A stretch of 64,000 nucleotides of DNA from Pseudomonas violetae (GCF_023072615.1 NZ_JAKNRW010000001.1:310001-374000); one strand, 5' to 3'; shown: positions 27,388 through 36,886, numbered from the stretch's first letter. Notes: a model not told the origin generated them from the letters alone. Numbers and translations are program-made.

Positions 27388-27520
27388 CCGACAGACTTTA
27401 TTTAGTAGGTCTAACGACAACACCTCATAAAAATGGTGTTGCGACAGACTTTATTTCTGATAAACCCATCGGCTAGCCCCCGTAATTGCTGGCTCGATCC
27501 GACAGACTTTATTCAGTAGG
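27388..27520. repeat. Three direct repeats with core CGACAGACTTTATT
   Basis: Copies begin at 27388, 27441 and 27499. The first and third are nearly identical over 22 bases (C-CGACAGACTTTATT-then AGTAGG); the second shares the 14-base core. Spacing is 53 and 58 bases, and all are in the same orientation. On the minus strand the core reads AATAAAGTCTGTCG, which shares ATAAAGTCT with Tn7 TnsB sites as I recall them. Spaced 22-bp sites are the layout of a Tn7-type left end. They could equally be regulator or replication-initiator sites. Confidence 0.7.
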
Positions 27521-27704
27521 ATCACGGCACGCAATAGAAATTAAATAGAGTCATTAGATTCTGAAAAATAAAGGGCAACTGCAGCAACGGGTTTTGCGGG
27601 AGTCTATGTGCAGAGGTCACCAGTTTGTGCAGCACTCCACCCAATAAAAGGGCCAGCCTGTTCAATGCTGGGCTATCCAATTCCACTTAAGTGAAAAATA
27701 CTCA

Positions 27705-28244
27705 ATGAGCAAAAACGAACACCTCTTCACCAAACGTCGTTGGTGCATTCTCATCATCTCCACCCTACTGATTGTCATAGGTCCGGTCACGCTTATAGCT
27801 TTCAAATATTTTGTCTGGGCCGCAGTGTCCTACTACCTCCCAGGCGTTTTCCTGTTTTACATTTTGCTTGAGATGAAAGCCGAGCGCGTGATGAAAGGTG
27901 TTGCGCTGATATTCTTCGGACTGTTTTACAAGTTTTTGTACACATTCATTTTCCAAGAGAGCTTGCCGGATACATCACCCCTCGCAAGCTATTTATCGAT
28001 TTTGGGAGACGGCATTTTGTTCGCATGCTCTGGCGCTGGTGGCAGCATCATCGCGGTACATGGCGACAAGAGTTCGACTGACGCTGACCCGGCGCCTGCC
28101 CTCATCACCGGTCCAGACGCAAGCGTCCATCTTCACAGGTTGTTAAACAAGACTGACAGCTTGGGAGCCAAGATTAACGTTTTGATCTGGGCGGTCGGTG
28201 CTTTGTTACTGGCCCTGGTCGCTGTTTTTCTCTTGGTTATCTAA
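27705..28244 (+). CDS. Small membrane protein of unknown function
   Basis: A 179-residue protein with about four hydrophobic segments: residues 13-31, 36-52, 65-80, and a C-terminal helix 158-178 (LIWAVGALLLALVAVFLLVI). A hydrophilic stretch (residues 118-150) lies between the last two parts. I do not recognise a family. Codon use is more AT-rich than in the metabolic genes. The region upstream is AT-rich and holds the direct repeats at 27.4-27.5 kb. The ATG is preceded by AAGTGAAAAATACTCA, a weak ribosome binding site. It stands alone on its strand between the junction repeats and the 40-bp repeat array. Confidence 0.6.
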   Translation: MSKNEHLFTKRRWCILIISTLLIVIGPVTLIAFKYFVWAAVSYYLPGVFLFYILLEMKAERVMKGVALIFFGLFYKFLYTFIFQESLPDTSPLASYLSILGDGILFACSGAGGSIIAVHGDKSSTDADPAPALITGPDASVHLHRLLNKTDSLGAKINVLIWAVGALLLALVAVFLLVI

Positions 28245-28301
28245 CAGCAGCAGTGTTCTTGCGATCCTGGATGCCGATCAGAACCTGTATCACCTCCAAG
28301 C

Positions 28302-28336
28302 AAAAAAAAGGCAACCCGGCATGTCGCCGAGTGCCC
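28302..28336 (-). terminator. Possible intrinsic terminator, minus strand
   Basis: Eight A residues (28302-28309) precede an imperfect GC-rich hairpin (28310-28336) with outer pairs GGCA/TGCC and an inner CCGGC region. Read on the minus strand it is hairpin plus T-run. No minus-strand gene feeds it, so it may be a relic or may block transcription into the gene at 27705. Confidence 0.35.
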
Positions 28337-28527
28337 TTCATAAATGGGGCAGCCGTAGGCCGTGTACTGCACGACGGCTGATAACATAAACTCCGAAACT
28401 CACACTTCACAGCTGTCTACTGATAACAGGACATAAACGCTACCTAATGATTTTTGACAAATCAAGCATTTTCAAAAAAATGGCTTGTTGTGGCTTAAAG
28501 CCAGAAACCCATTAGTAGCTGGCAATC

Positions 28528-28690
28528 GGTTATCAAAGCAAACCAACTACTATCAATAACTAACCACTGGTTAAGAAAACAAACCAAATGCCATCAGTAA
28601 CTAAACGATTGTTATGAAATCAAACCAAAGCTAGTAATAACGACCACTGGTTAAAAATAACAACAATTCGCAAACACCGCGTAAATTGGT
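28528..28690. repeat. About four imperfect 40-bp tandem repeats, AT-rich
   Basis: Units begin with GGTTA (or TGTTA) at 28528, 28569, 28610, 28649 and a partial at 28688, a period of 39-41 bases. Most carry a CAAACCAA word about ten bases in and TAACTAA or TAACGACCA near the end. The array sits upstream of dnaE2 in a region rich in A+T and in GTTA/TAAC words that pair with each other. This fits iterons, a centromere-like site or multiple operator sites. It is not CRISPR: units abut and there are no unique spacers. Confidence 0.75.
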
Positions 28691-28756
28691 TACAGGCCAA
28701 GTTACTAACCCATTAGTAACAACCAATCCATGAGCAGCACCGAAGTAGCCGCGAAC

Positions 28757-28774
28757 GGCCCTCCACGAAGGGCC
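28757..28774. other. Short perfect hairpin
   Basis: GGCCCT and AGGGCC are separated by six bases, flanked by GCG on both sides. There is no T-run, so it is not a terminator. It lies between the 40-bp repeats and dnaE2; its role is unknown. Confidence 0.4.
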
Positions 28775-28931
28775 GCGTCGGATCGTTTTCTTCCGGTTAG
28801 GCCCATTCGAGGTGTAGGGATGGGCAAGTACTGATGCACGCCGTAAGACGCCCCAGCTGGTGGTATCCAGATCGACGCTTGTCTGATTGACAGAGGAATG
28901 ATTGACCGACGGAAAAAAAGGGTGCAGCGTA

Positions 28932-28947
28932 CTGTATACCCATACAG
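28932..28947. promoter_or_regulatory. LexA (SOS) box
   Basis: CTGTATACCCATACAG has the full CTGT-N8-ACAG form of the gamma-proteobacterial LexA site. It ends 14 bases before ATG 28962 of dnaE2, so LexA would repress that gene directly. Its position also argues against the earlier in-frame start at 28902, which would place the operator inside the coding region. Confidence 0.85.
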
Positions 28948-28961
28948 CCTACTTAAAGAAC

Positions 28962-31900
28962 ATGCAGCCACCCTCCTCTCCCTCTAACGCATCGTCTTTC
29001 GCTGAGCTCCATTGCCTGTCTAATTTCACGTTCCAGCGTGGTGCTTCGACCCTGCGCCAGTTATTTGAGCGAGCGCACGCTCTTGGTTACCAGGCACTGG
29101 CCATCACAGACGAGTGCACAATGGCCGGCGCCGTTCGGGCTTGGCAGGTTTCGAAAGAGGTGGGTCTACGATTCATCTGCGGTACCGAGCTGCAGATCGA
29201 GCAGGGGCCAAAGCTAGTGCTACTAGCTGAATCGCTGGCCGGCTATCAGGCGATCTGCGGGATTATCAGCACCGGGAGACGGAACTCTACTAAGGGCACC
29301 TATCGCCTGACACGCGGGGATTTTGATCGAAACCTCAGTGGCGTTCTGGCTCTTTGGGTTCCACCTGTCAGTTCCGGCATACAGGACACCACACTCTCCG
29401 ACGGGCGATGGCTCGCGGGACTGTTCCCAGATTGCTTATGGATCGCAGTCGGGCTGCATTTTGACACTGATAATGCCTCTAAGCTCCAGTATTTGAAGCA
29501 ACTCGGGGAGGCACTGCGATTGCCTCTGGTCGCGGCCGGCGACGTTCACATGCACTCCCGCGGGCGGCGCGCACTGCAAGACACTCTGACTGCCATACGC
29601 AACCACAAGACAGTTTTCAACGCTGGCCAACATCTGTTTCAGAACGGTGAGCGGCACCTGCGTAGCAAGGCCGTGCTCGAGAGCATTTATGCGCCCGAGT
29701 TGATGGACGAAAGCGTACGCATTGCCGAACGCTGCACCTTCACACTCGACCAGATTCGGTACCAATACCCGCACGAGCTTGTGCCCACCGGCATGACCGC
29801 CAGCCAGTGTCTGCGTCAGCTGGTTAAGGAAGGCGTCCCGTGGCGCTGGCCAGACGGTCCACCGGGCAAGGCCATCGCTCAGATCGAGCATGAACTCGCC
29901 TTGATATCTGAACTGGGCTTCGACTGCTATTTTCTGTGTGTTCACGACATAGTTCGGTTTGCCAGACAGCAGAAGATTCTGTGCCAGGGCAGAGGTTCGG
30001 CGGCGAACAGCGCCGTGTGCTTTGTTCTGGGGATCACCGAACTCGACCCCTCCCGCAGCAAACTTCTATTTGAGCGCTTTATTTCCCGGGAGAGGAACGA
30101 GCCGCCTGACATCGACATTGACTTCGAGCATGAGCGGCGAGAAGAGGTGATTCAGTACATTTATCAGCGCTACGGCCGTGACCGGGCGGCACTAACTGCG
30201 GTTGCGACGACCTACCATTACGCGAGCGCTGTCAGAGACGTGGCGAAGGCGTTGGATATGCCTGCCGACGAAATCGAACGGCTGGCTAAGAGTGTCGGAC
30301 GTGGAGATGAAGTGCCAAGTGCGGAGCAATTGGAGGAGGCTGGATTCGATCCCCAGGAGCCGGCGCTGCACCGGGTGATGGTGCTGACAGCAGAGCTCAT
30401 CGGTTTCCCCCGCCACCTTTCCCAGCACCCCGGCGGCTTCGTGATTTCTGATGCTCCATTATCCACCTTGGTACCGGTTGAGAATGCCGCCATGCCCGAC
30501 CGGACCATCATTCAGTGGGACAAGGATGATCTTGATGCCCTGGGCCTGCTCAAGGTCGACATTCTCGCGTTGGGAATGCTCACGGCAATCAGGCGAACCC
30601 TGGATATGCTGCGTCGCTATGACCTGGCAGACCTGACAATGGCAACCGTACCCAAGGAAGACCCTGCCACCTACGAGATGATCAGCAGCGCCGATACCGT
30701 CGGTGTGTTCCAGATAGAGTCCCGCGCGCAGCAATCGATGCTTCCACGTCTCCGCCCTAAGACTTTCTACGACCTGGTCATTCAGATCGCGATCGTACGG
30801 CCGGGGCCTATTGCTGGCGATATGGTTCATCCATACATCAGGCGGCGCAATGGCGAGGAGAAGGTAGAATACGCATCTGAGGAATTGAAAGAGGTTTTAG
30901 AACGCACCTTGGGTGTTCCTCTTTTCCAGGAACAGGTCATGCAAATTGCTATCGTCGCTGCGGGATACACGCCTGGCGAAGCAGATCAATTGCGCAAGTC
31001 TATGGCCGCTTGGAAGCGCCAGGGAGGACTCGAGCCCCACCAGAAACGATTGATGGAAGGCATGCTGTCCCGGGGCTACTCGGAAGAGTTCGCCGCTAAG
31101 ATTTTTACGCAGATACTCGCGTTCGGCCATTACGGATTTCCTGAAAGCCACAGTTCTAGCTTTTCAATAATTTGCTATGTGTCTGCCTTTCTCCGCTGCC
31201 ATTTTGCCGCCGCGTTTGCAGCGGCCCTGATCAACAGTCATCCAATGGGTTTCTACACCCCCGACCAGCTCTTGCAGGACGTTAGGCGACGGGGTGTCGA
31301 CACGCGTCCCATCGACGTAAATATTAGCGACTGGGACTGCACTCTAGAATTAGGGGCGGATCCACAACAACAGCCGGCAATCAGACTCGGCCTTCGCCTG
31401 GTGCGCGGCCTGCAGGATGACGTTGCCCATCGCATCGCCGCCGCTAGGCAGCACGGCCTATTCCTGGACGTTTCAGATCTTTGTCATCGCGTGGGCTTGG
31501 ACAAGCGCGCGCGAGATCTGCTGTCTGACTCCGGCGCACTGAAAGAGTTGGCCGGCAACAGGCACCAGTCCCGGTGGGCAGTGGCTGGCGTTGAGAAGCC
31601 AATGCCTCTGTTCGATAGCATCGAGGAGCAGGCCACTCCCCTGCCCCAGCCCTCGCTCGCTCAGGACCTCTTCGCAGACTATGCAACGCTTGGTACGACG
31701 CTGGGCCCTCACCCACTTCGCTTGCTGCGCCAGGCGTTAATCGAACGCAGGTGCAAGTCTTCACGTGACCTGCTGGACTGGGAGCATGGAAAGCATGTAG
31801 TGGTCGCCGGACTCGTGACCGGGCGACAGCGCCCTGGTACCGCCAACGGTGTGACCTTCGTGACCCTGGAAGACGAGTACGGGACGATCAATGTGGTTGT

Positions 31901-32072
31901 ATGGAAGGATCTCGGCGAGCGCCAGCGTAAGGAACTCAGGGGCTCGCAGCTCCTTCAGGTCAAAGGGCGATTCGAAAACCAAAAGGGAGTGCGCCACGTC
32001 ATTGCGGGTCACCTTGAGGATGTAACGTCACTGCTCGGCGAGTTGGACGTCAGGAGCAGGGACTATCATTGA
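28962..32072 (+). CDS. dnaE2: Error-prone DNA polymerase DnaE2
   Basis: This is a C-family polymerase used in SOS mutagenesis and lesion bypass. It has an N-terminal PHP domain ([34 protein letters not shown]). The palm carries [18 protein letters not shown], the catalytic aspartates in [14 protein letters not shown] and the third Asp in [13 protein letters not shown] helix-hairpin-helix region precedes an OB-fold near the C terminus ([30 protein letters not shown]). Length, 1036 residues from ATG 28962, is normal. The LexA box upstream makes it damage-inducible. The usual partners imuA and imuB (and lexA2) are absent from both sides. The enzyme must therefore borrow chromosomal partners or have them elsewhere on the element. 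Confidence 0.95.
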   Translation: MQPPSSPSNASSFAELHCLSNFTFQRGASTLRQLFERAHALGYQALAITDECTMAGAVRAWQVSKEVGLRFICGTELQIEQGPKLVLLAESLAGYQAICGIISTGRRNSTKGTYRLTRGDFDRNLSGVLALWVPPVSSGIQDTTLSDGRWLAGLFPDCLWIAVGLHFDTDNASKLQYLKQLGEALRLPLVAAGDVHMHSRGRRALQDTLTAIRNHKTVFNAGQHLFQNGERHLRSKAVLESIYAPELMDESVRIAERCTFTLDQIRYQYPHELVPTGMTASQCLRQLVKEGVPWRWPDGPPGKAIAQIEHELALISELGFDCYFLCVHDIVRFARQQKILCQGRGSAANSAVCFVLGITELDPSRSKLLFERFISRERNEPPDIDIDFEHERREEVIQYIYQRYGRDRAALTAVATTYHYASAVRDVAKALDMPADEIERLAKSVGRGDEVPSAEQLEEAGFDPQEPALHRVMVLTAELIGFPRHLSQHPGGFVISDAPLSTLVPVENAAMPDRTIIQWDKDDLDALGLLKVDILALGMLTAIRRTLDMLRRYDLADLTMATVPKEDPATYEMISSADTVGVFQIESRAQQSMLPRLRPKTFYDLVIQIAIVRPGPIAGDMVHPYIRRRNGEEKVEYASEELKEVLERTLGVPLFQEQVMQIAIVAAGYTPGEADQLRKSMAAWKRQGGLEPHQKRLMEGMLSRGYSEEFAAKIFTQILAFGHYGFPESHSSSFSIICYVSAFLRCHFAAAFAAALINSHPMGFYTPDQLLQDVRRRGVDTRPIDVNISDWDCTLELGADPQQQPAIRLGLRLVRGLQDDVAHRIAAARQHGLFLDVSDLCHRVGLDKRARDLLSDSGALKELAGNRHQSRWAVAGVEKPMPLFDSIEEQATPLPQPSLAQDLFADYATLGTTLGPHPLRLLRQALIERRCKSSRDLLDWEHGKHVVVAGLVTGRQRPGTANGVTFVTLEDEYGTINVVVWKDLGERQRKELRGSQLLQVKGRFENQKGVRHVIAGHLEDVTSLLGELDVRSRDYH

Positions 32073-32092
32073 GCCCTCGGCTACGTTCGCCC

Positions 32093-33181
32093 TCAATCTT
32101 GACTGTACTTCGCGATCGCCTCTTTCAAGACACCGTAGATGTAATTCCGCAGTGAAGCAGGCGCCACCACCTGAATGTCTGCCGCATTGCTAAGTAAGAA
32201 CAACCGAAGCCCCTGCGAATCGCGTACTTGGCATTTAAGGGACCAGCCTTGCGCGGTTTTGATCAGGACCTGCTCATCAGTTAGGGGGTTCTCGCTCAAA
32301 CGATTCTGTAGGTTATCGCTTAGTCGGAGCTCTAGACTGATGTCCTTTTCTCCATGGATCGTCATCAGGTCTTTCTGGACCTCAATGGAGTGCACATCGT
32401 ACCCAGGCGGGTCCGGAATCTCGGCCAGGTGAGTCTGTACATCCTCAATCCGGTGCAGCATGAGAACACACGTTTGACCCGGGCCATTGCTGCTGTATTT
32501 GCCGCGCGGTGAACCATGCGCTGGCGATTGCCCTTCAGGCCACGTCTCTTCAGCGACATAGGCTGACAGATACACGTTAGAGTCCTGATACGAAAGTGCC
32601 AGGGGCTTTAAATAATACAGGCAGGTCTCGGCGCCGCCTGAATCACGTGGGCGGTACACGATCTTCAAGCTTTGATCGTCCTCCATCGCGCTCTGTATGG
32701 TGATCAGGTGATCTGCGTTGTAGTCTCCAGGCTTGAGAACCATGAACCGGGTACCGCTGGTGATCCGGCCCTCAGCAATCATGTTGCGTTCGGATCGTGA
32801 CCAAACCTCCGTCGCAGCATAATTCCTCAGTTTGACCAGTTGGTCTGATTCAATCCGGAAGCCGAACCGGTCGGCGTGCTGGAGGATTGCAGTCAGCGTC
32901 ATTGCATCCGGAGGGGTCAATGCAAGATCAAGGCTTCCACGCCCAAGCTTCCAATAGCGTCTTCTACGGTCGGGGAGCTCCACCCTTACTGCAAACTGAG
33001 GTTTGCCCGCGAGAAACTCTAGATCACGCCGGGTGGTTCTGACGGAGAATCCACCAAACGCCTTTACCATGTCGACATGAAGGGCTTCAGTGGAGATCGC
33101 CCCTCCTGCTTTCTTCAGTAAATCCCGCAAAGTTTTGCGGCGTCGATCACGATCTGGGGCGTTGTATTTGCTGACGGCCAA
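32093..33181 (-). CDS. WYL-domain transcriptional regulator
   Basis: This has an N-terminal winged-helix region (RRRKTLRDLLKKAGGAISTEAL ... SVRTTRRDLEFL). The middle, WYL-type part binds ligands or nucleic acid (SLKIVYRPRDSGGAETCLYYLKPLALSYQDSNVYLSAYV). A C-terminal extension (LRLFLLSNAADIQVVAPASLRNYI) completes it. I chose TTG 33181 because GAGGAAAAATCT precedes it; the frame extends to TTG 33217 without a binding site. It is divergent from the gene at 33282, with about 100 bp of shared promoter. WYL regulators on mobile elements often control defence or stress genes; the target here is probably the divergent gene. Confidence 0.85.
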   Translation of the reverse strand: MAVSKYNAPDRDRRRKTLRDLLKKAGGAISTEALHVDMVKAFGGFSVRTTRRDLEFLAGKPQFAVRVELPDRRRRYWKLGRGSLDLALTPPDAMTLTAILQHADRFGFRIESDQLVKLRNYAATEVWSRSERNMIAEGRITSGTRFMVLKPGDYNADHLITIQSAMEDDQSLKIVYRPRDSGGAETCLYYLKPLALSYQDSNVYLSAYVAEETWPEGQSPAHGSPRGKYSSNGPGQTCVLMLHRIEDVQTHLAEIPDPPGYDVHSIEVQKDLMTIHGEKDISLELRLSDNLQNRLSENPLTDEQVLIKTAQGWSLKCQVRDSQGLRLFLLSNAADIQVVAPASLRNYIYGVLKEAIAKYSQD

Positions 33182-33281
33182 AGATTTTTCCTCACGGACA
33201 AAAAGTGGTTCTACCAAGCGTTACCATTTCCTCGTTGGCAAGCAATCCTGCGATCATCAGCGCCAACCTACTGGAGTACCG

Positions 33282-34217
33282 ATGAAGCCAAAACCACCCT
33301 ACGCCGAAATGCCACACGTCCAATCGTTTATTGATTGGCTCGCGATGGAGCTTCATTCCAAAACCTTATTCAATCATGAATACCTGGATCGCCGCAGCGG
33401 CGCCAAGTGGTCGTGCGAAACCCTGTTTGGCGCTTTCAAGGCCTACAGCTGGAACTTCCCAGGCAATGCGCGCTTGGGATACAACCCAGGCTCCTCCCCC
33501 CAATGTAACGCGAAAGCTCTTGATGCTCTGCGCCGTGACCTCATCGCCGCCGGCAGCAACGACGCACTTATTCTGCGAGGTGCGAAAGATGTCATGGCCT
33601 GGGGTGGCGTGACCGCTCGCAACGCTCTATGGCTGACGACAAACGAGGCGGGTTTGGGACGCATGATTCAAGACGTAAAGATCGCGTTGATCCAGCAGAA
33701 TCCCGATGCGCCGGTTCTGCGCTCGAAATCACTGCGCTTTAACTCTGGAATGACGAAAATCTACTCTCTGCTGTGTCCAAACTTTGTCATCTACGACAGC
33801 CGTGTCGCAGCGGCCCTCGGCATGCTGGTGGTCAAGTTCTGTAAGGCGCAGGGTCTCACAACGGTACCGGAATCACTTTGCTTCCCTTGGGCTGCAGCGA
33901 AAGAAGCCTCGAATGCCGGCCACCCCAAACGCCGGAACCCCAGCGAAGGAACGTTGGTCTTTAAGCGGCTGCGTGCGGGCGCGCACCATGCTCTCTGGAA
34001 CCTCCGCGCCAGCTGGATTCTAAGCCAGGTTCTTGCTCATGAGGCCGCGGCGGAGAGCCCCTTCCATGCGGCAGGGAATCCAGCTGACGCCCTTCGCCGT
34101 TTGGAGCAATCGCTTTTCATGTGGGGGTACGATCTCGGCCACGCAGGGCCGGCAGCTAACGACACAACCGGCAGCAACGATCACCTAGGCCAGCGTGAGA
34201 ACGCCCTGACGGCATGA
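33282..34217 (+). CDS. Unknown protein divergent from WYL regulator
   Basis: A 311-residue soluble protein with no signal peptide or membrane segment. ATG 33282 has CTGGAG six bases upstream. The most telling part is LRFNSGMTKIYSLLCPNFVIYDSRVAAAL (residues about 149-177). Its ...K..S.L.P..F.IYDSRV pattern resembles helix-hairpin-helix glycosylase-like proteins in which Lys and Asp sit in the active region. N-terminal residues FNHEYLDRRSGAKWSCETLFGAFKAYSWNF are rich in aromatics. I do not recognise a named family. A DNA-related role is only a suggestion from fold-like pattern and neighbours (DnaE2, WYL, Mrr). Confidence 0.65.
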   Translation: MKPKPPYAEMPHVQSFIDWLAMELHSKTLFNHEYLDRRSGAKWSCETLFGAFKAYSWNFPGNARLGYNPGSSPQCNAKALDALRRDLIAAGSNDALILRGAKDVMAWGGVTARNALWLTTNEAGLGRMIQDVKIALIQQNPDAPVLRSKSLRFNSGMTKIYSLLCPNFVIYDSRVAAALGMLVVKFCKAQGLTTVPESLCFPWAAAKEASNAGHPKRRNPSEGTLVFKRLRAGAHHALWNLRASWILSQVLAHEAAAESPFHAAGNPADALRRLEQSLFMWGYDLGHAGPAANDTTGSNDHLGQRENALTA

Positions 34218-34326
34218 CGAGAATTGCTACATGGCCATGGATCCGCCAGGCCATGCGGCAATCTGAGGTCACCATCGCCGTCGGACCACATTGTCTACTA
34301 TCCAACCCACTGAATCCGAGATTTCC

Positions 34327-34698
34327 ATGACCCAATTGAGCGACTTGCAAACCCTGGTCTTGCGCCTCGCCAAGGGAGGGATTGCCGCGGCAGGCCTACG
34401 GCGAGAGGTCATGCTCCAACACCCTCACCTGACTGACAGCAAGTACTTGTCTACGCTGCTGGCGCTCCAAGATCAGCATCGCCTCATTGGGGCCGAGGTT
34501 ACCGGCGTCTGGGTCTTCACTGCGGTAGCGGAGGAAGATATTGAGAGCAGCAAACCCGAATACAGCCCACAGTTTGCGGAAATGATTACAGCGGCTGAGT
34601 GTGGCAATTGGCAGAAAATAGACCCGGACGAAATGATCGCAGAGTTAGACGCAATGATTAAAAAAGCACAGGCCCGCAAACGTAAGCGATCTGACTAG
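34327..34698 (+). CDS. Unknown 123-residue protein
   Basis: A small soluble protein with an N-terminal helical part (TQLSDLQTLVLRLAKGGIAAAGLRREVMLQHPHLTDSKYLSTLLALQ) that reads like a winged-helix domain. Its tail is highly basic (KKAQARKRKRSD). ATG 34327 is chosen; an in-frame TTG at 34291 has no better site. It lies 109 bp after the unknown gene and may be in the same transcript. DNA binding is plausible from composition; no family is recognised. Confidence 0.55.
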   Translation: MTQLSDLQTLVLRLAKGGIAAAGLRREVMLQHPHLTDSKYLSTLLALQDQHRLIGAEVTGVWVFTAVAEEDIESSKPEYSPQFAEMITAAECGNWQKIDPDEMIAELDAMIKKAQARKRKRSD

Positions 34699-35170
34699 CA
34701 TCCGCCTGAACGCGTGGCCCCAAGACCACCCTTGCCACTCTAGCGCTCCCTATCCCCGGTACCAGAACGGTCGTCTACCAAGTGGTGCACGGGCGCCGGT
34801 CAAGACCTGCAGAAACGCAGCACGATGAAGACCACGAGGAGGCCGGCGCGCTCCTGTACGACGGATACCAGCCGGCTTGCCAGGAGCTAAGCAGTCTCAA
34901 AGACGCGGTGAACTACCCGCCGGGGATACAGCTACAGTTAAGGTAGTCTGGATGGGTTAAATGCTCGGACTCGCCCCCCCATTGGCATTCGACCTTACGA
35001 GTCATTTGCACCGAGTTTGACCAGCACGATTCGTGAATACGACCGGCAGAGAACGACCCTAAGCCGACGGTGGATGCGATGATGGCATCCTGCTAGTCTA
35101 AAATTAATTTGGTCAAATCCGATCTTCAGAACTTTGCCCATCTAAACACTCAACCAAGGGAGGGCTAGCG
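34699..35170. other. Intergenic stretch, no clear gene
   Basis: 472 bases. A short frame from GTG 34782 to 34946 (ending NYPPGIQLQLR) reads like a protein remnant, but it has no ribosome binding site and opens only at a stop near 34709. The last 100 bases become AT-rich and probably contain the promoter of the nuclease gene at 35171. Confidence 0.4.
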
Positions 35171-36007
35171 ATGCCAGACACGCAACCGCATGAAAAAATC
35201 ATTGCAATACGTCAACGAAAAGCAGAAGCGGAACAGCGTGCTATTAAAGACGCTGAGCTTCGACACGCAAAACTAAAACAACAGGTGCACCAAGCAAAAA
35301 GTGGTCAGCATTTTGATAAGTTAAATGCCAGGAACGCTGCTACTGAAAAGCGAACGAATACTCTAGCAGTGACTAAGGGATATCGGGAAGCAGAAAAACT
35401 AATAGAGAAACACAAAGAAACGCTTCTACTCAAATATCGGCAATGTTTTCGGCTAGATGACTACGGACAAACAATCCTGGTCAACGAGAGTGGCTGGATC
35501 TCGGAAATTGAATATTTTGTAAATGGGGTGATCGGACGCACTATCCAAAGCCGTATTTTTGCGAAATTAGATAAAGAGAAATTATCCTCAGCTATCGACT
35601 CCATTATTAGGTCGGAGTTTAGCAGTGCCATTCCTATAAAAAAGATTCCCATCGATATGGAAGGGGTTGAGTATGAAAGGCATTGCGCCAATATCCTGAG
35701 AGATAGTGGTTGGACGACCAATCTCACGAAGGGAAGTGGTGATCAAGGAGTGGATCTCCTTGCGATAAAAAATAATATAACGGTGGCAATTCAGTGTAAA
35801 AGGCTTTCAAAGCCTGTAGGCAATAAGGCTGTACAGGAAGCATTTGCAGGGATGCAGTTCGTAAAAGGCAATTTCTCCGTAGTCGTCACAAGTTCAAGTT
35901 ACACACCAGGAGCTCGAGAGATCGCTAGAGAAACTGGTACGTTTTTGTTAAATGATAACGATCTCCCTCAGCTTGAGTCGCTTATTAAGCAAAGGTGTAC
36001 CCCCTAA
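35171..36007 (+). CDS. Mrr-like restriction endonuclease with coiled-coil N-terminus
   Basis: The C-terminal third is an Mrr_cat domain: EGVEYERHCANILRDSGW, then the PD-(D/E)xK core GDQGVDLLAIKNNITVAIQCKR (Asp, Gln, Lys visible), followed by VGNKAVQEAFAGMQFVKG and VVVTSSSYTPGAREIA. The N-terminal 100 residues are strongly charged with heptad-like repeats, predicting a coiled coil. The middle is a linker of unknown kind. Such proteins cut modified or foreign DNA (type IV-like). Codon use is clearly more AT-rich than that of its neighbours, a sign of separate acquisition. ATG 35171 has GGGAGGG nearby. No methyltransferase partner is seen. Confidence 0.82.
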   Translation: MPDTQPHEKIIAIRQRKAEAEQRAIKDAELRHAKLKQQVHQAKSGQHFDKLNARNAATEKRTNTLAVTKGYREAEKLIEKHKETLLLKYRQCFRLDDYGQTILVNESGWISEIEYFVNGVIGRTIQSRIFAKLDKEKLSSAIDSIIRSEFSSAIPIKKIPIDMEGVEYERHCANILRDSGWTTNLTKGSGDQGVDLLAIKNNITVAIQCKRLSKPVGNKAVQEAFAGMQFVKGNFSVVVTSSSYTPGAREIARETGTFLLNDNDLPQLESLIKQRCTP

Positions 36008-36253
36008 CGAAGAATTTCCTACACCGCTGAGTCACAGTCCGCTTTGGGCCTTCTCTGCCGATCATGATTACAACGCGTGTTGGGCAAATCTGGTGCAATC
36101 GCTGTTCAGAACAAAGCATGTGACTGGTCAGGTCGAGTGCAGACGAGTGGTCAAGTGGAGCGCAACCTCGAGCCTGGATTCGGAGTACATGGTTTGGCGT
36201 GCGTTTTAAACGCAGCCCCGTATCCTTTGCTCAACTATGGATGCGAGATCAGT

Positions 36254-36886
36254 ATGCGCCTATTCCACATCACACCAACATTTCGACTCACAGACAAGGT
36301 CAAAGCCTGTGAGTTAATTCGGCTGACAATCCCTGAAATGGAAATCGAGCTGAGAAATCGTGCGGACGTTGTTACACGGACCCCCTATCCGAATAAGTCC
36401 CTCGCCATAGCCGGGCGCCGCGGACCGCGTAGAGCCCAGATTGGAATGGCCTTCGCGGCTCCTTGCAGCCTGCTTGAGTTCACCGTGATCAGTACCTGGG
36501 CGCTTGATGCCCAGCGTATAGCCACTCACCGTGTGACCTATTACCTGGTAGACACCGAACTAGATGCGGCCACAGATCGAATGGCCCTGTGGGGCCGTTC
36601 GCCAGGAATTGGAACGGATTGGCCAAACCGCTGGCCTCAGGAGTCGATGTCTTGGGAACCGATGGCTTGCCAACCACGCATGGACGCTCACTCATCCCAG
36701 TATGGTGGTTCGCCTCGAGGAAATCCGGTGACCGATTGCCTCGACAGCGCCGGAGCAATCATTGAGCGGATCGAGCGATTCCCACTCCCCACCGTGGAGA
36801 AGGAACGGATCCTCGAAAAGACCAGAGTGACAGAGCGATTTCCCAGCTTGGCACATGCATTCATCTCGCCGACGCTGGAAACTTGA
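36254..36886 (+). CDS. Unknown protein
   Basis: A 210-residue soluble protein from ATG 36254; an earlier in-frame start at 36077 has no ribosome binding site and unlikely residues. There is no signal peptide or membrane segment. Visible features are an N-terminal mixed region (TDKVKACELIRLTIPEMEIELRNRAD), a Trp-rich centre (WGRSPGIGTDWPNRWPQESMSWEP) and a helical tail. No family is recognised. A region of 247 bases after the nuclease gene, which I cannot assign, separates the two. Confidence 0.45.
   Translation: MRLFHITPTFRLTDKVKACELIRLTIPEMEIELRNRADVVTRTPYPNKSLAIAGRRGPRRAQIGMAFAAPCSLLEFTVISTWALDAQRIATHRVTYYLVDTELDAATDRMALWGRSPGIGTDWPNRWPQESMSWEPMACQPRMDAHSSQYGGSPRGNPVTDCLDSAGAIIERIERFPLPTVEKERILEKTRVTERFPSLAHAFISPTLET

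Noticed and set aside
27388..27520. CRISPR-like repeats
   Set aside because: Only three copies, intervals longer than spacers, second copy diverges after the core.
28528..28690. CRISPR array
   Set aside because: Units abut, vary in sequence and have no unique spacers; no cas genes.
34782..34946. Small gene starting at GTG
   Set aside because: Reads somewhat protein-like at its end but has no ribosome binding site and no upstream context.
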